DNA of 64,000 bases from Nocardioides szechwanensis (GTDB taxonomy: Bacteria > Actinomycetota > Actinomycetes > Propionibacteriales > Nocardioidaceae). A program made the position numbers and the translations under genes. The stretch is taken from contig NZ_FNIC01000001.1 in the NCBI RefSeq assembly GCF_900103935.1, forward strand, positions 567,203 to 631,202, written 5' to 3'. Positions 24,294 to 33,084 of the stretch are shown one piece after another (positions within the stretch are counted from its first letter, which is position 1; every line of letters starts with the position of its first letter). Under the pieces are notes generated by a model. It ran no database searches. It saw only the letters and a program-made list of their open reading frames with translations, and was not told the origin of the DNA.

Positions 24294-25772
24294 TCAGACC
24301 CTCACCTTCGTCTTGTCCCGCGCGGGCGCGGGGACGGCGAACGGGTCGGTGACCGGCGTCGGGGTGCCGAGGCCGCTGGCCTCGAACAGCTCGGCGAGGG
24401 CGCGGGGGATCGCGTCGGCGATCACCCACGGGTCGGGCACCAGGTCGGGGTCGACGTGGAGCCCGAAGTCGAGGCGGTCCATGTTGCTGAGCACCGTGAA
24501 GTTGGTGCCCATCCCCTCGAGGATCACCGAGCTGGGGTAGATCCCGGTGACCTTGGCGCCGCACATGTAGAGGTCGACCGGCGGCCCGGGCACGTTGGAG
24601 ACCAGCGTGTTGACGCAGAACGGCCCCCTCGACATCGCCGACGTGGCGTAGAGCGCGCGGACCGCGGCACTGATCAGTAATGGCGCGGCGACCTTGCCGA
24701 GCGACTCGACCCGGGTGGCCCCCGTGGCCTGAGCGAGGTCCTTCGCGCCGAGGCTGGAGATGTGGATCGCCTTCAGGCGCTCGACCGGGTCGTCGAGGTC
24801 GGTGGCCAGGCTGACGAACATCGTGGTGACCTGGTTGTCGAGGGTGTCGTCGCCCTCGGCGCGGGTCGAGAGCGGTACGCCGCTGGTGAGGGGGGCGTCG
24901 GGCAGCTCGCCGCGGTCGGCGAGGTAGCCGCGCAGGGCGGTGCCGCACAGCGCGAGCACGACATCGTTGACCTTGACGCCGTGCGCGTCCTTGAGGCGCC
25001 GTACGTCGGACATGGCGACCGACGCGAAGGCGAGCTGGCGGCGGTGGCCGACCGCCTCGTTGAGCGGGGTGCGCGGCCCGCGCAGCATCGTGCGCGACGC
25101 GTCGTCACGGACCATCCGGGTCAGCATGGTGGCGCCCTTGGCGGCCAGCCCGGCGCCGTACCGGCCGTAGCTCAGCGGTGCGGTGGCCCAGCGCGAGGCG
25201 ATGCCGCCGAGCACCTCGAGGGCGCCGAGGTCACCGGCCGTGGACTCCTCGGCGGACGGGAAGGGGACCAGTGGGCCGTCGGCGTCGGGCTCGAGGTCGA
25301 GCAGCGCGGTGGCCAGGCCGGCGCCGGCCAGGCCGTCGAGCAGGCAGTGGTGGTACTTCATCAGGATGCCGGTGCGGCCGCCGGCCAGGCCCTCGAGGAC
25401 CCAGATCTCCCACAGCGGGCGGCTGCGGTCGAGCTGCGAGCTCAGCAGCATCCCGCAGACCTCGCCGACCTCCTTGGCGCCGCCGGGGGAGGGCACGCCG
25501 ATCCGGTTGACGTGCTGGCGCACGTCGAAGTCGGGGTCGTCGACCCAGGCCGGCCGGTCCAGGCCGAGCGGGGTGCTCGCCAGCTTCCAGGTGAACTTGG
25601 GCGCGTAGCCGATCCGCTCCTTGACCGAGGCCAGGATGTCGGCATAGCTCAGGCCCCGCGGGCCGGGTTCGAGGATGGTCAGCCCGCCGACGTGCTGGTG
25701 CCACGACGGGGTCTCCATCGAGAGGAACAGTGCGTCGGTGCCACTGAGTCGCTGCACAGGGGTCTCCTTCAT
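24294..25772 (-). CDS. wax ester synthase/diacylglycerol acyltransferase (second)
   Basis: 492 residues from ATG 25772; a GTG six codons later is also possible. The active-site motif is HHCLLDG in LMKYHHCLLDGLAG, with PAWVDDPDFDVRQHV upstream and NVPGPPVDLYMCGAKVTG in the C-terminal half. It is the first gene of the storage operon. The spacer before it holds a palindrome that could be the site of the TetR protein encoded upstream. Both enzymes probably act at the membrane/lipid-body surface. Confidence 0.94.
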   Translation of the reverse strand: MKETPVQRLSGTDALFLSMETPSWHQHVGGLTILEPGPRGLSYADILASVKERIGYAPKFTWKLASTPLGLDRPAWVDDPDFDVRQHVNRIGVPSPGGAKEVGEVCGMLLSSQLDRSRPLWEIWVLEGLAGGRTGILMKYHHCLLDGLAGAGLATALLDLEPDADGPLVPFPSAEESTAGDLGALEVLGGIASRWATAPLSYGRYGAGLAAKGATMLTRMVRDDASRTMLRGPRTPLNEAVGHRRQLAFASVAMSDVRRLKDAHGVKVNDVVLALCGTALRGYLADRGELPDAPLTSGVPLSTRAEGDDTLDNQVTTMFVSLATDLDDPVERLKAIHISSLGAKDLAQATGATRVESLGKVAAPLLISAAVRALYATSAMSRGPFCVNTLVSNVPGPPVDLYMCGAKVTGIYPSSVILEGMGTNFTVLSNMDRLDFGLHVDPDLVPDPWVIADAIPRALAELFEASGLGTPTPVTDPFAVPAPARDKTKVRV

Positions 25773-25795
25773 GGCGAACAGGTCCGCGTGTATTA

Positions 25796-25810
25796 ACGAA
25801 ACCTATTCGT
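25796..25810. promoter_or_regulatory. inverted repeat in the WS/DGAT promoter region
   Basis: ACGAA and TTCGT flank a 5-base centre (ACGAAACCTATTCGT) in an AT-rich patch between the TetR stop and the WS/DGAT start. GTTTCGTT, part of the same half-site on the other strand, also occurs at 26472-26479, upstream of the TetR gene. Both sites could bind that regulator (inference). Confidence 0.45.
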
Positions 25811-25824
25811 ATTTCCATGAAGGA

Positions 25825-26448
25825 TCAAGCGGTGGCGCCCACCGGCTGTGTGGCTTCCAACACAGCGGCGGTGACCGCGCCGCGGATCACCTGTGCGAAG
25901 ACCGAGTCGAGGTCGTCGACGCCGCCGAAGTAACCGCTGACCTCCAGCGAGACGAAGCCGTGGAGGGCGGAGAAGATCGCCATGCCCGTCATCAGGATGC
26001 GCTCCTCGGGCAGACCCGTGGAGCGGACCATGACCGCGAGCGCCTCGATCGTCTCGGCCGCGGCGGCGAAGAAGCTGGTGCGGTCGATCGGCTCGCGGGT
26101 CATGCCGGCGTAGCGGTGGGGGTAGGCGCGGGCGAACTCGCGCAGCGAGTGGCTCAGCACGCGCAGACCCTCGGCTCCGGCGTGGCCCATCGCGGCGCTG
26201 CGGACGTGCTTGCCGAGCAGCTGCATCGCGCGGACCTGGATCTCGGCGCGGAGGTCCTCGAGGTTGGCGACGTGGTTGTAGAGCGAGGAGACCCGGGTGT
26301 CGAGCTCGGCGGCGAGCAGGGTCATCGACAGTGCGTCGTAGCCCTCGCGGTCGACCAGCGCTTCGGCGGCACGCAGCACGCTCTCGTGGTCGAGACGCGG
26401 GCGGCGAGCCCGGGCCGGCTCGTCGGGGGCGGCCGTGGACGGCGACAT
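25825..26448 (-). CDS. TetR-family regulator of the lipid-storage operon
   Basis: 207 residues from ATG 26448, with AGGAG about 6 bases upstream. The HTH is LDHESVLRAAEALVDREGYDALSMTLLAAEL, then TRVSSLYNHVANLEDLRAEI. The C-terminal domain includes FARAYPHRYAGMTREP, as in TetR proteins with the WHG-like C-terminal domain. It lies directly upstream of the WS/DGAT genes on the same strand and is the likely repressor. The ligand is unknown. Confidence 0.88.
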   Translation of the reverse strand: MSPSTAAPDEPARARRPRLDHESVLRAAEALVDREGYDALSMTLLAAELDTRVSSLYNHVANLEDLRAEIQVRAMQLLGKHVRSAAMGHAGAEGLRVLSHSLREFARAYPHRYAGMTREPIDRTSFFAAAAETIEALAVMVRSTGLPEERILMTGMAIFSALHGFVSLEVSGYFGGVDDLDSVFAQVIRGAVTAAVLEATQPVGATA

Positions 26449-26539
26449 GGAGCACTCCTGTCGATGAAGCAGTTTCGTTCTCCGGTGAATGACTATACCG
26501 CGTCGGCGACAGTTGCCGCCGTACGCGTGAGCCACGACG

Positions 26540-27664
26540 ATGTCCCTCGTGTCCCACGACGTCCGCGAGGTGCACCGCCTCTCCCGGCGCGACGCCCGCC
26601 GGATCGCCGTGCGCGCCCAGCTGCTCGACCAGCCCCGTCCCACCGACCTGTTCGAGGTCGTCCGGCGGCTGACCCTGCTCCAGGTCGACCCGATCAAGGC
26701 GGTCGCACCCAGCGCCGACCTGGTGCTGTGGAGCCGGCTCGGGTCGTCGTACGACCCCCAGGAGCTGAGCGACGCGGTCGACGAGCATGCCCTCGTCGAG
26801 CTCGAAGGGCTGCTGCGGCCCGCCGACGACCTCGTGCTCTACCGCGCCGAGATGCAGGTGTGGCCCGGCGTCGGCGAGCTGCGCGACTGGGAGGAGGAGC
26901 AGGTTGAGTGGGTCGAGGCCAACACCGCCTGCCGGCTCGACATCCTGGACCGGCTGCGCTCCGACGGCCCGCTGCTGCTGCGCGAGCTGCCCGACACCTG
27001 CGTGGTGCCGTGGAAGTCCAGCGGCTGGAACGACAACAAGAACGTCCAGCGGATGCTGATCTTCCTGGTCCGCTCCGGCGAGGTCGCCGTCGCGGGCGGC
27101 ACCGGCCTTCGTCGGCTCTGGGACCTCGCGGAGCGCGTCTACCCCGACGACCCAGTCGTACCGCTCGAGGAGGCGGGCCGCGAGCGCAACGAGCGGCGGC
27201 TCCGCGCGCTCGGGATCGCGCGCTCACGCGGGCAGCTGATGCCGGGGGAGCCCAACCTCGTCGCCGACGCGGGCGAGCCCGCCGTGATCGACGGGGTCCG
27301 CGGTGAGTGGCGCGTCGACCCGGCGCAGCTCGGCCAGCCGTTCCGGGGTCGCGCGGCCCTGCTGGCGCCGCTCGACCGGCTGATCCACGACCGCGGCCGG
27401 ATGGCAGACCTCTTCGAGTTCGACTACCAGCTCGAGATGTACAAGCCCGCCGCCGCCCGGCACTGGGGCTACTACGCCCTGCCGGTCCTGTACGGCGACC
27501 GGCTGGTCGGCAAGCTCGACGCCAAGGCCGACCACAAGGACGGCGTGCTCCGCGTCTTCGCCCTCCACGAGGACGAGCCGTTCACACCGGCCATGTCCCA
27601 GGCGGTGCAGGCCGAGATCGACGACCTCGCCCGCTGGCTGCAGCTCGAGGTCGACTGGGTCTAG
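26540..27664 (+). CDS. winged-helix DNA glycosylase of the AlkX/YcaQ type
   Basis: 374 residues. The N-terminal winged helix is RLSRRDARRIAVRAQLLDQPRP. The catalytic motif QVD (LLQVDPI) is the QxD form found in YcaQ/AlkX-like interstrand-crosslink glycosylases, rather than QxQ of AlkZ. The middle part has WEEEQVEW, and a later region contains LLAPLDRLIHDRGRMADLFEFDYQLEMY, typical of HTH_42 proteins. It is expected to remove alkylated or cross-linked bases. It stands alone. Confidence 0.85.
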   Translation: MSLVSHDVREVHRLSRRDARRIAVRAQLLDQPRPTDLFEVVRRLTLLQVDPIKAVAPSADLVLWSRLGSSYDPQELSDAVDEHALVELEGLLRPADDLVLYRAEMQVWPGVGELRDWEEEQVEWVEANTACRLDILDRLRSDGPLLLRELPDTCVVPWKSSGWNDNKNVQRMLIFLVRSGEVAVAGGTGLRRLWDLAERVYPDDPVVPLEEAGRERNERRLRALGIARSRGQLMPGEPNLVADAGEPAVIDGVRGEWRVDPAQLGQPFRGRAALLAPLDRLIHDRGRMADLFEFDYQLEMYKPAAARHWGYYALPVLYGDRLVGKLDAKADHKDGVLRVFALHEDEPFTPAMSQAVQAEIDDLARWLQLEVDWV

Positions 27665-27674
27665 CCGGTGTCAC

Positions 27675-27746
27675 GGTGGTTGAGGTGCGAGCGAAGCGAG
27701 CGGTGCGGTGGTTGAGGTGCGAGCGAAGCGAGCCTCGAAACCACCA
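27675..27746. repeat. tandem 27-bp repeat with partial inverted arm
   Basis: Two identical 27-bp copies lie at 27675-27701 and 27707-27733, starting GGTGGTTGAGGTGCGAGC and containing GAGCGAAGCGAGC. The second copy is followed by CCTCGAAACCACC, which pairs imperfectly with its beginning to form a hairpin. The type recurs in Nocardioides intergenic regions near DUF222/HNH genes (from memory). A related spacer lies at 15160-15230. Confidence 0.75.
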
Positions 27747-27845
27747 CCGCGAACTTGAAAGTAGAGTCTCAGGAAGTTTCGGAATCCCTTGTGGATAAGG
27801 GCATTCTCGGCCTCTCATGTCGGTGCCCAGTGCTTGAGTGGACCC

Positions 27846-29066
27846 ATGAGCATCAGCGCGACCCACTCCCCGAGGCACCCCATCGCCTCGCTGGTCGCGC
27901 GCTTTCACGACGAGCTCGACGACACCGCCGACCGGCCGCTGTGGTCGATGAGCGACGACGAGACCCGCCACACCCTGATCCAGGCGGCACGCCTGGTCGC
28001 GCGACTCCAGTCCCTGGAGCTGAAGGTCGCTGCGCACGCAGACCGCAACCAGGTGGGTGATGCCTCGGGTGCGACGTCGACGTCGGTGTGGTGGGCCAAC
28101 GCCACCCGCATGACCCAGCGCGAAGCCGCACGCAAGATGAAGCTGGCGAAGGCGTTGGAGACCCACGAGCCGGTCGGCCAGGCGCTTGCTGCGGGTGACG
28201 TGCTGGTCGACCAAGCCAGCGCACTCACCGACGCTGTCGACGCCTTGCCCGACACCGTGCAGCCCGAGGTCCGCACTCGAGCCCGCGACTACCTCCTGGA
28301 AGCAGCGGCGCACTACGACGCCCGGGCGCTGCGGATCCAGGGTCGCCGGATCCTCGACGTCGTCGCCCCCGAGGTCGGCGAGGAGGAAGAGGCCAGACAG
28401 CTCGCGAGGGAAGAGGCGCTGGCTGAGCAGAAGGCGCGGCTGACCTTCCACGACGACGGCCACGGCCTCACCTACGGCCGCTTCACCCTCGGCAGCGCCG
28501 AGGCCGACATGCTCCGCAAGGCCATCCACGCGGTCGCCAAAGCCAACGGGCTCGGCCTCGACCCCCACGGCATGGGGCTCGCGTTCGGCGACTACGTCCG
28601 CCGCTACCCGGTCGATGAGCTGCCCACCGCCGGTGGAGTCTCAGCAGCAGTCGTCGTGACCATGACCCTCGAGACCCTGGTGGGTGGGCTGATGTCAGCC
28701 CAGCTCGACACCGGCACCATGATCAGCCCCGGCCTCGCCCGCAAGCTCGCCTGCGAAGCCGGCGTGATCCCCGTCGTGCTCGGCGGGAGGTCCGAGGTCC
28801 TCGACGTCGGCCGCAAGCGGCGGTTCCACACCAAGGCCCAGCGGATCGCGATGGCAGTGCGCGACAAGGGCTGCGTCGCGGTGGGCTGCGAGCGCCCCGG
28901 GTCCTGGTGCCACGCCCACCACCTGATCCCGTGGAGTGAGGGCGGTGCGACGTCGGTCGCGAACGGCACGCTCCTTTGCCCCCGTCACCACACCCTGGCC
29001 CACCACCAGGACTACGAGCTCACCCACCACCCCGACGGCAGGGTCGCCTTCACCAGGCGCGAGTGA
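27846..29066 (+). CDS. DUF222 and HNH endonuclease domain protein
   Basis: 406 residues from ATG 27846; the frame is open upstream but the long DUF222 region fits this start. The N-terminal helical DUF222 covers about residues 1-310. The C-terminal HNH nuclease is CVAVGCERPGSWCHAHHLIP, then WSEGGATSVANGTLLCPRHH, with Cys pairs for zinc and catalytic His in AHHLIPW. The family is abundant in Nocardioidaceae, with many copies per genome in association with intergenic repeats such as the one upstream. Its biological role is unclear. Confidence 0.92.
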   Translation: MSISATHSPRHPIASLVARFHDELDDTADRPLWSMSDDETRHTLIQAARLVARLQSLELKVAAHADRNQVGDASGATSTSVWWANATRMTQREAARKMKLAKALETHEPVGQALAAGDVLVDQASALTDAVDALPDTVQPEVRTRARDYLLEAAAHYDARALRIQGRRILDVVAPEVGEEEEARQLAREEALAEQKARLTFHDDGHGLTYGRFTLGSAEADMLRKAIHAVAKANGLGLDPHGMGLAFGDYVRRYPVDELPTAGGVSAAVVVTMTLETLVGGLMSAQLDTGTMISPGLARKLACEAGVIPVVLGGRSEVLDVGRKRRFHTKAQRIAMAVRDKGCVAVGCERPGSWCHAHHLIPWSEGGATSVANGTLLCPRHHTLAHHQDYELTHHPDGRVAFTRRE

Positions 29067-29083
29067 GCATCGCCGGCCCGAGG

Positions 29084-29980
29084 TCAGTCGATGGTCTCGA
29101 TGGTGTCGCCGGTGCTGATCTCGCCGTCGGTGAGGACGTCGGCTCGGAGTCCGCCGCGATGGATCAGCCCCCGGAGCGTGCCCTTGGTGGTGAGACGTTC
29201 CAGGTGTGAGCACGGCTCGCAGAGGCGCTGGCCGAGACACTCGACGCTGCCCACCCGGAAGCGTCGCCCGACCAAGGCGTTGAGGTCGATCCCGCGAGTG
29301 ACGACGTTGCGCCGCGCCTCGCCGTAGCCGAGGGTGCGGCCATCGGGCAGCGTGAGGCTGTCGAGCGCCTCGCTCTCGATCAGGGTCAGGTCGTAGCCAC
29401 GCGCGGTGTCGCTGGCCGGGGTGAAGGTGCCTGCCTTGGCGGCGTACCGGTCACCGTCCAGGCCCCGGTTGGCGTGCGCCATCGCGTGGTCGACGGTCGC
29501 CATGTCGCCGGTGGCCCGCTCGGCGAGCGCGATCGCGGCGACCGTGCCGCTCAGGTGCGGAAGGGGAGTCGTAGGCGCGATGAAGGCCGGGTCGAGACCG
29601 CAGACGACGTAGCCCTCCCGTACGGGGAGGTCGGTGGCGGCTCGGCCGAGCAGGCTCGGGTCCTGAGGGCTCAGGACCACCCCTGCCGGCGTGCCGAACA
29701 TGAGGACCACCGTGGCGTCGGGACTGGCACTGGGGCGCGGGGTCCCGAGGACGGCCAGCCAGTACCCCGGCCAGTTGAACGAGGCAGGCTTCGCCAGCGT
29801 CACCAGCCCGGCGCCTCTCCCTGCGAGCCAGCTGCGCCAGTGACTGATCGCCCCCGGCAGGTCGGCTCGTGGCTGAGGCACCTCCGCGATCGGGGTCTCG
29901 GTCACCGAGGCCACGCAGGCGGCGAAGGAACGAGTGAGCTCGGGCACCGTCTCGTCTTCGGGGAGGCCGACGTCGATCAT
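29084..29980 (-). CDS. MOSC domain protein with N-terminal extension
   Basis: 298 residues from ATG 29980. The C-terminal half is a MOSC domain: GEARRNVVTRGIDLNALVGRRF, then CLGQRLCEPCSHLE with conserved Cys, and GGLRADVLTDGEISTGDTI. MOSC proteins handle sulfur carried on a Cys or on molybdenum cofactor. The first 120 residues (SWLAGRGAGLVTLAKPASFN) are a domain I do not recognise. A GNAT gene lies 10 bases upstream on the same strand, so the two may be co-transcribed. Confidence 0.83.
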   Translation of the reverse strand: MIDVGLPEDETVPELTRSFAACVASVTETPIAEVPQPRADLPGAISHWRSWLAGRGAGLVTLAKPASFNWPGYWLAVLGTPRPSASPDATVVLMFGTPAGVVLSPQDPSLLGRAATDLPVREGYVVCGLDPAFIAPTTPLPHLSGTVAAIALAERATGDMATVDHAMAHANRGLDGDRYAAKAGTFTPASDTARGYDLTLIESEALDSLTLPDGRTLGYGEARRNVVTRGIDLNALVGRRFRVGSVECLGQRLCEPCSHLERLTTKGTLRGLIHRGGLRADVLTDGEISTGDTIETID

Positions 29981-29990
29981 GCGGGCATCC

Positions 29991-30566
29991 TCACACGGGG
30001 GACAACCGCGTCGGATCCCACTCCCGCCGGAGCAGCCCGTAGACCCACGAGTCCGACACCTCGCCGTTCACGACGCAGTCCTCCCGCAGCGTGCCCTCAC
30101 GCACGAAGCCGAGCTTCTCGAGCACCCGCGCCGACGCGGGGTTGCGCGTGTCGGCCTCGGCCTGGACGCGGTTGAGGTCCAGCGTGTCGAAGGCCCACCG
30201 CAACATGGCGCGCGCTGCCTCCGTGGCGTAGCCGCAGCCCCACGCCGCGTCGTCGAGGATGTAGCCGAGCGACGCGCGGCGGTGCTCAGGCTCGAACCGG
30301 GTCAGGCTGCACCAGCCAAGGAAGGCGTCGTCGGATCCGCGCTCGATGGCCAGCCGCGTCCCGGTGCCCTCCTCCGCCAGCTGTCCACATCTCGCCAGGA
30401 AACCGTCGGCGCGACCGCGCTCGGTCCAGGCCGGTCCGTCCCAGTAGCGGAGTACGCGGGTGTTGCTGTGCAGCGCGAGGAGAGCGTCCGCGTCCCCGCT
30501 GGTGAACGGGCGCAACCTCAGCCGGTCGGTGAGCAGCATGGGGGTCGGCAGGGACACGAGGGTCAT
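29991..30566 (-). CDS. GNAT N-acetyltransferase (RimJ/RimL-like)
   Basis: 191 residues from ATG 30566. The pattern LTDRLRLRPFTSGDADALLALHSN, then LGYILDDAAWGCGYATEAARAML and ARVLEKLGFVREGTLRED is diagnostic of the RimJ/RimL branch of GNAT acetyltransferases. It moves acetyl from acetyl-CoA to an amino group, often of a protein N-terminus or a small amine. The substrate is not visible. Confidence 0.88.
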   Translation of the reverse strand: MTLVSLPTPMLLTDRLRLRPFTSGDADALLALHSNTRVLRYWDGPAWTERGRADGFLARCGQLAEEGTGTRLAIERGSDDAFLGWCSLTRFEPEHRRASLGYILDDAAWGCGYATEAARAMLRWAFDTLDLNRVQAEADTRNPASARVLEKLGFVREGTLREDCVVNGEVSDSWVYGLLRREWDPTRLSPV

Positions 30567-30617
30567 GCTGCCCGTTCACGCGAAGTGACGACAGCGAGTT
30601 TGCCGTCGTACGCCAAG

Positions 30618-31082
30618 ATGAGCCGCATGCCCGGCGATGACACCGAACGGCCCGTCACCTACGACAGCTACGCCCACGCCGAAGGTCCTTTCTTCCACGG
30701 CACGAAGGCGACGATGGTGGTTGGCGCCGAGCTGGTGCCGGGCTACGGCTCCAACTACCAGGACCGGGTGCTCAAGCACATCTACTTCACCTCGGTCCTG
30801 GAGACCGCGGTGTGGGGTGCCGAGCTGGCGACGGCGCTGGCCGGGATCGACGACCGCGGGCACATCTACGTGGTGGAGCCGGCCGGCCCGTTCGAGGACG
30901 ACCCCAACGTCACGGACAAGAAGTTCCCCGGCAACCCCACGAGGTCCTACCGCACCCACGACCCGCTGCTGGTCGTCGGCGAGGTCGACGGCTGGGAGGG
31001 GCATGACCCCGCGGTCCTGCAGGGGATGTTGGACGGTCTGGCGAAGCTGAGGGCCGAGGGTCGGGACGTCATCTTCGACTAG
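30618..31082 (+). CDS. arr: NAD(+)-rifampin ADP-ribosyltransferase
   Basis: 154 residues from ATG 30618 (ATG 30627 is possible). The family motifs are FFHGTKA (catalytic His), GYGSNYQDRVLKHIYFT with Tyr, and RSYRTHDPLLVVGEVDGWEG with Asp. Arr transfers ADP-ribose from NAD to rifampin and inactivates it. It occurs widely in actinobacterial chromosomes and is close in length to known Arr (about 140-150). It stands alone, convergent with an SDR gene (4-base overlap). Confidence 0.95.
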   Translation: MSRMPGDDTERPVTYDSYAHAEGPFFHGTKATMVVGAELVPGYGSNYQDRVLKHIYFTSVLETAVWGAELATALAGIDDRGHIYVVEPAGPFEDDPNVTDKKFPGNPTRSYRTHDPLLVVGEVDGWEGHDPAVLQGMLDGLAKLRAEGRDVIFD

Positions 31083-31918
31083 AGCCCGACCAGCTCCGTC
31101 GAGCGCTCCCAGAGTCCATCGATCAAGACCTGGTCCTTGGCCTGCTTGTTCTCCCAGCCGTCGGCGGTGAAGCGGCTGAAGTAGCGCCCGTTGAGCTCGG
31201 GGTCGGCGCCGCGCTCGGCGAGCGCGATCAGCGGCGCCGCGCCGTCCGGGACGGTGATCGTGGCGAACCGCTTCAGCGGCGAGCGGTAGAGCAGCCCGAC
31301 GAACCACGAGTCGCGACCGAACGAGCTGCCCACCGGTCCGGGGTGGACCGCCACCGACACCACGCCGTCGTCGACCCAGCGCCGGGCGATGCCGCGGGTG
31401 AAGAGGATGTTCATCAGCTTGCCGGTGCCGTAGGCCGGGAACTCGATCGCGCGCCGGCGCTCGTAGTCGAGGTCGTCCAGCACGACCTTGCCGATCAGGT
31501 TGCCGATACTGGAGGTGTTGACCACCAGCGATCCTCCCGCCGCGGCGAGCTGGGGGCGGAGCAGGTGCGTGAGCAGGAACGGCGCCAGGTGGTTGATCTG
31601 GAAGTTCGGCTCGTGACCGTCGTGAGTCTTCTTCGAGGGCGAGAACGTCCCGCCTGCGTTGTTCATCAGTACGTCGAGCCGCTCAACGCGCTCGCCGACC
31701 TCGCGCGCCAGGCGGCGTACGTCGTCGAGGCGGGAGAAGTCCGCAACCAGCGGCTCGGTGCCCACGGCCTCGGCCACGGGCCGGAGCTTGTCGGCGGAGC
31801 GGCCGGTCACGTGCACCGTCGCGCCCTTGGCGGCCAGCTCGCGCGCCGTCTCCGCGCCGATCCCGTCGCTCGCCCCGGTCACGAGCACCGTGCGGCCTGC
31901 CATCGTCTGGTCGGTCAT
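31079..31918 (-). CDS. short-chain dehydrogenase/reductase (retinol dehydrogenase-like)
   Basis: 279 residues. It has VLVTGASDGIGAETAREL, LMNNAGGTF, NTSSIGN and YGTGK (Tyr-x3-Lys). The length and the INHLAPFLLTHLL segment place it in the retinol-dehydrogenase-like SDR group. NAD(P)-linked oxidoreduction is expected. It is downstream of a rhodanese remnant and a methyltransferase gene on the same strand. Confidence 0.88.
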   Translation of the reverse strand: MTDQTMAGRTVLVTGASDGIGAETARELAAKGATVHVTGRSADKLRPVAEAVGTEPLVADFSRLDDVRRLAREVGERVERLDVLMNNAGGTFSPSKKTHDGHEPNFQINHLAPFLLTHLLRPQLAAAGGSLVVNTSSIGNLIGKVVLDDLDYERRRAIEFPAYGTGKLMNILFTRGIARRWVDDGVVSVAVHPGPVGSSFGRDSWFVGLLYRSPLKRFATITVPDGAAPLIALAERGADPELNGRYFSRFTADGWENKQAKDQVLIDGLWERSTELVGL

Positions 31919-31927
31919 GCCGCGAGC

Positions 31928-32210
31928 CTAGGTGGGGGACTCGAGGTCCCCTCCGGCCGCACGCCAGTCGATCAGCCCCCGGCTCATGTTGACGGCCTCG
32001 AAGCCCTGCTCCACCAGCAGGTTTGCGGCTCCCGCCGAGCGGAGCCCGCCGGTGCAGAACGTGATCAGCAGCCGGTCCTCGGCCAGCTCCTCGCACCGGT
32101 GCGTGGAGTCGAAGCAGAGGAGGAGCTGGGCGGGGTGGAGCTCGAGCTGGCGAACCTGCGCCGGCTGCTCGACGTGGTCACCTGAGCGCGACGCCGACGC
32201 CGGCGACGGC
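31928..32210 (-). pseudogene. truncated rhodanese-like fragment
   Basis: The frame ending at 31928 gives the C-terminal half of a rhodanese domain: active-site loop ITFCTGGLRSAG (Cys with GGxRS) followed by LLVEQGFEAVNMSRGLIDWR. No ATG, GTG or TTG start lies in this frame between the methyltransferase stop and the domain, and the N-terminal half (with the expected xxDxR and ExxxGHI motifs) is not recognisable in any frame. It is probably a remnant of a sulfurtransferase gene. A start at a non-canonical codon cannot be excluded. Confidence 0.55.
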
Positions 32211-33041
32211 TCAGGTCCGGTCGAAGCGGCAGGTGATCCGGCGGCCGATGCGGTAGTCACGCACCTGGTCGGCGTCGGGGTTGTCGCGCAGGAGCCCACC
32301 CCAGTCGGACAGGCCCTTCATCTCGAAGCCCTGGCCGCGGCCCAGCATCTCGAGCGCGGACAGCGACGGGCGGCCGGTCAGGACGACGTCGCCGACCGAG
32401 AGCTCGTCGGCCACGGCGTTGCCCTGGCGTTCGACCGTCTCCTCGTCGAGCCACATCACCGGGGCGTCGCTGCGGTGGATCTCGGTGTCGACGACCAGGT
32501 GTTGGGCGCCGGTCTGGCGGACCCGCGTGAGCAGCTCCGAGTGGCGCAGCGTGTGGTAGAGGAAACCCAGGCAGAGCACGACGTCGACCTCGATCTGCTC
32601 GTCGCGCAGCACCTCGAAGATGTCGCCGGAGACGAACCGCCAGCGCGACTCGTCCACGTCGTACTTGCGCAGGCTGGCCTCGGCGTTGGCGACGAGGTCG
32701 GGACGTGCCTCCACGCCGGTCACGTGCGCCGCGCCCGCCTCGAGCGCGGCCATGGACCAGCGGCCGTCGTGGCTGGCGATGTCCAGGACCCGCGCGCCGG
32801 CGAGCAGGTCCCTGTTCTCGGTGAAGATCGCCTCGTGGCGCAGGTTGAGCCGCCACCGGTACGACGAGGTCTCGCTCGTCTCGAGGAAGGTGGGGAAGCG
32901 GTCGAAGAAGCCCTCGGTCAGGGTGCGACTGCCGGGGACCGACGTCGACGCGGGGGCGACCTGCCGTGGCGCCGGGTCGGGGCCTGGGTGCTTCCCGACG
33001 ATGGCCGTGCCCAGGCGCCGACGAACGGTCTGCAGGTTCAC
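32211..33041 (-). CDS. class I SAM-dependent methyltransferase
   Basis: 276 residues from GTG 33041. Motif I is ARVLDIASHDGRW, with the acidic loop TGVEARPDLV, motif GDIFEVLRDEQIEVDVVLCLGFLYH and later LVVDTEIHRS. These are typical of the class I fold; the shape resembles tRNA-wobble cmoB-like/DUF1698 enzymes. The substrate is unknown. Confidence 0.85.
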   Translation of the reverse strand: MNLQTVRRRLGTAIVGKHPGPDPAPRQVAPASTSVPGSRTLTEGFFDRFPTFLETSETSSYRWRLNLRHEAIFTENRDLLAGARVLDIASHDGRWSMAALEAGAAHVTGVEARPDLVANAEASLRKYDVDESRWRFVSGDIFEVLRDEQIEVDVVLCLGFLYHTLRHSELLTRVRQTGAQHLVVDTEIHRSDAPVMWLDEETVERQGNAVADELSVGDVVLTGRPSLSALEMLGRGQGFEMKGLSDWGGLLRDNPDADQVRDYRIGRRITCRFDRT

Positions 33042-33084
33042 GCGGCCAGGCTAGTGGACGAGGGCGGCCCCTACGGGGACCCGG

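Noticed and set aside
27675..27746. CRISPR array
   Set aside because: Just two copies with a 5-base spacer and no cas genes; it is an intergenic repeat.
30618..31082. Evidence that arr was acquired recently as a resistance cassette
   Set aside because: No integron or insertion sequence flanks it and its GC content is like the neighbours; chromosomal arr is normal in actinobacteria.
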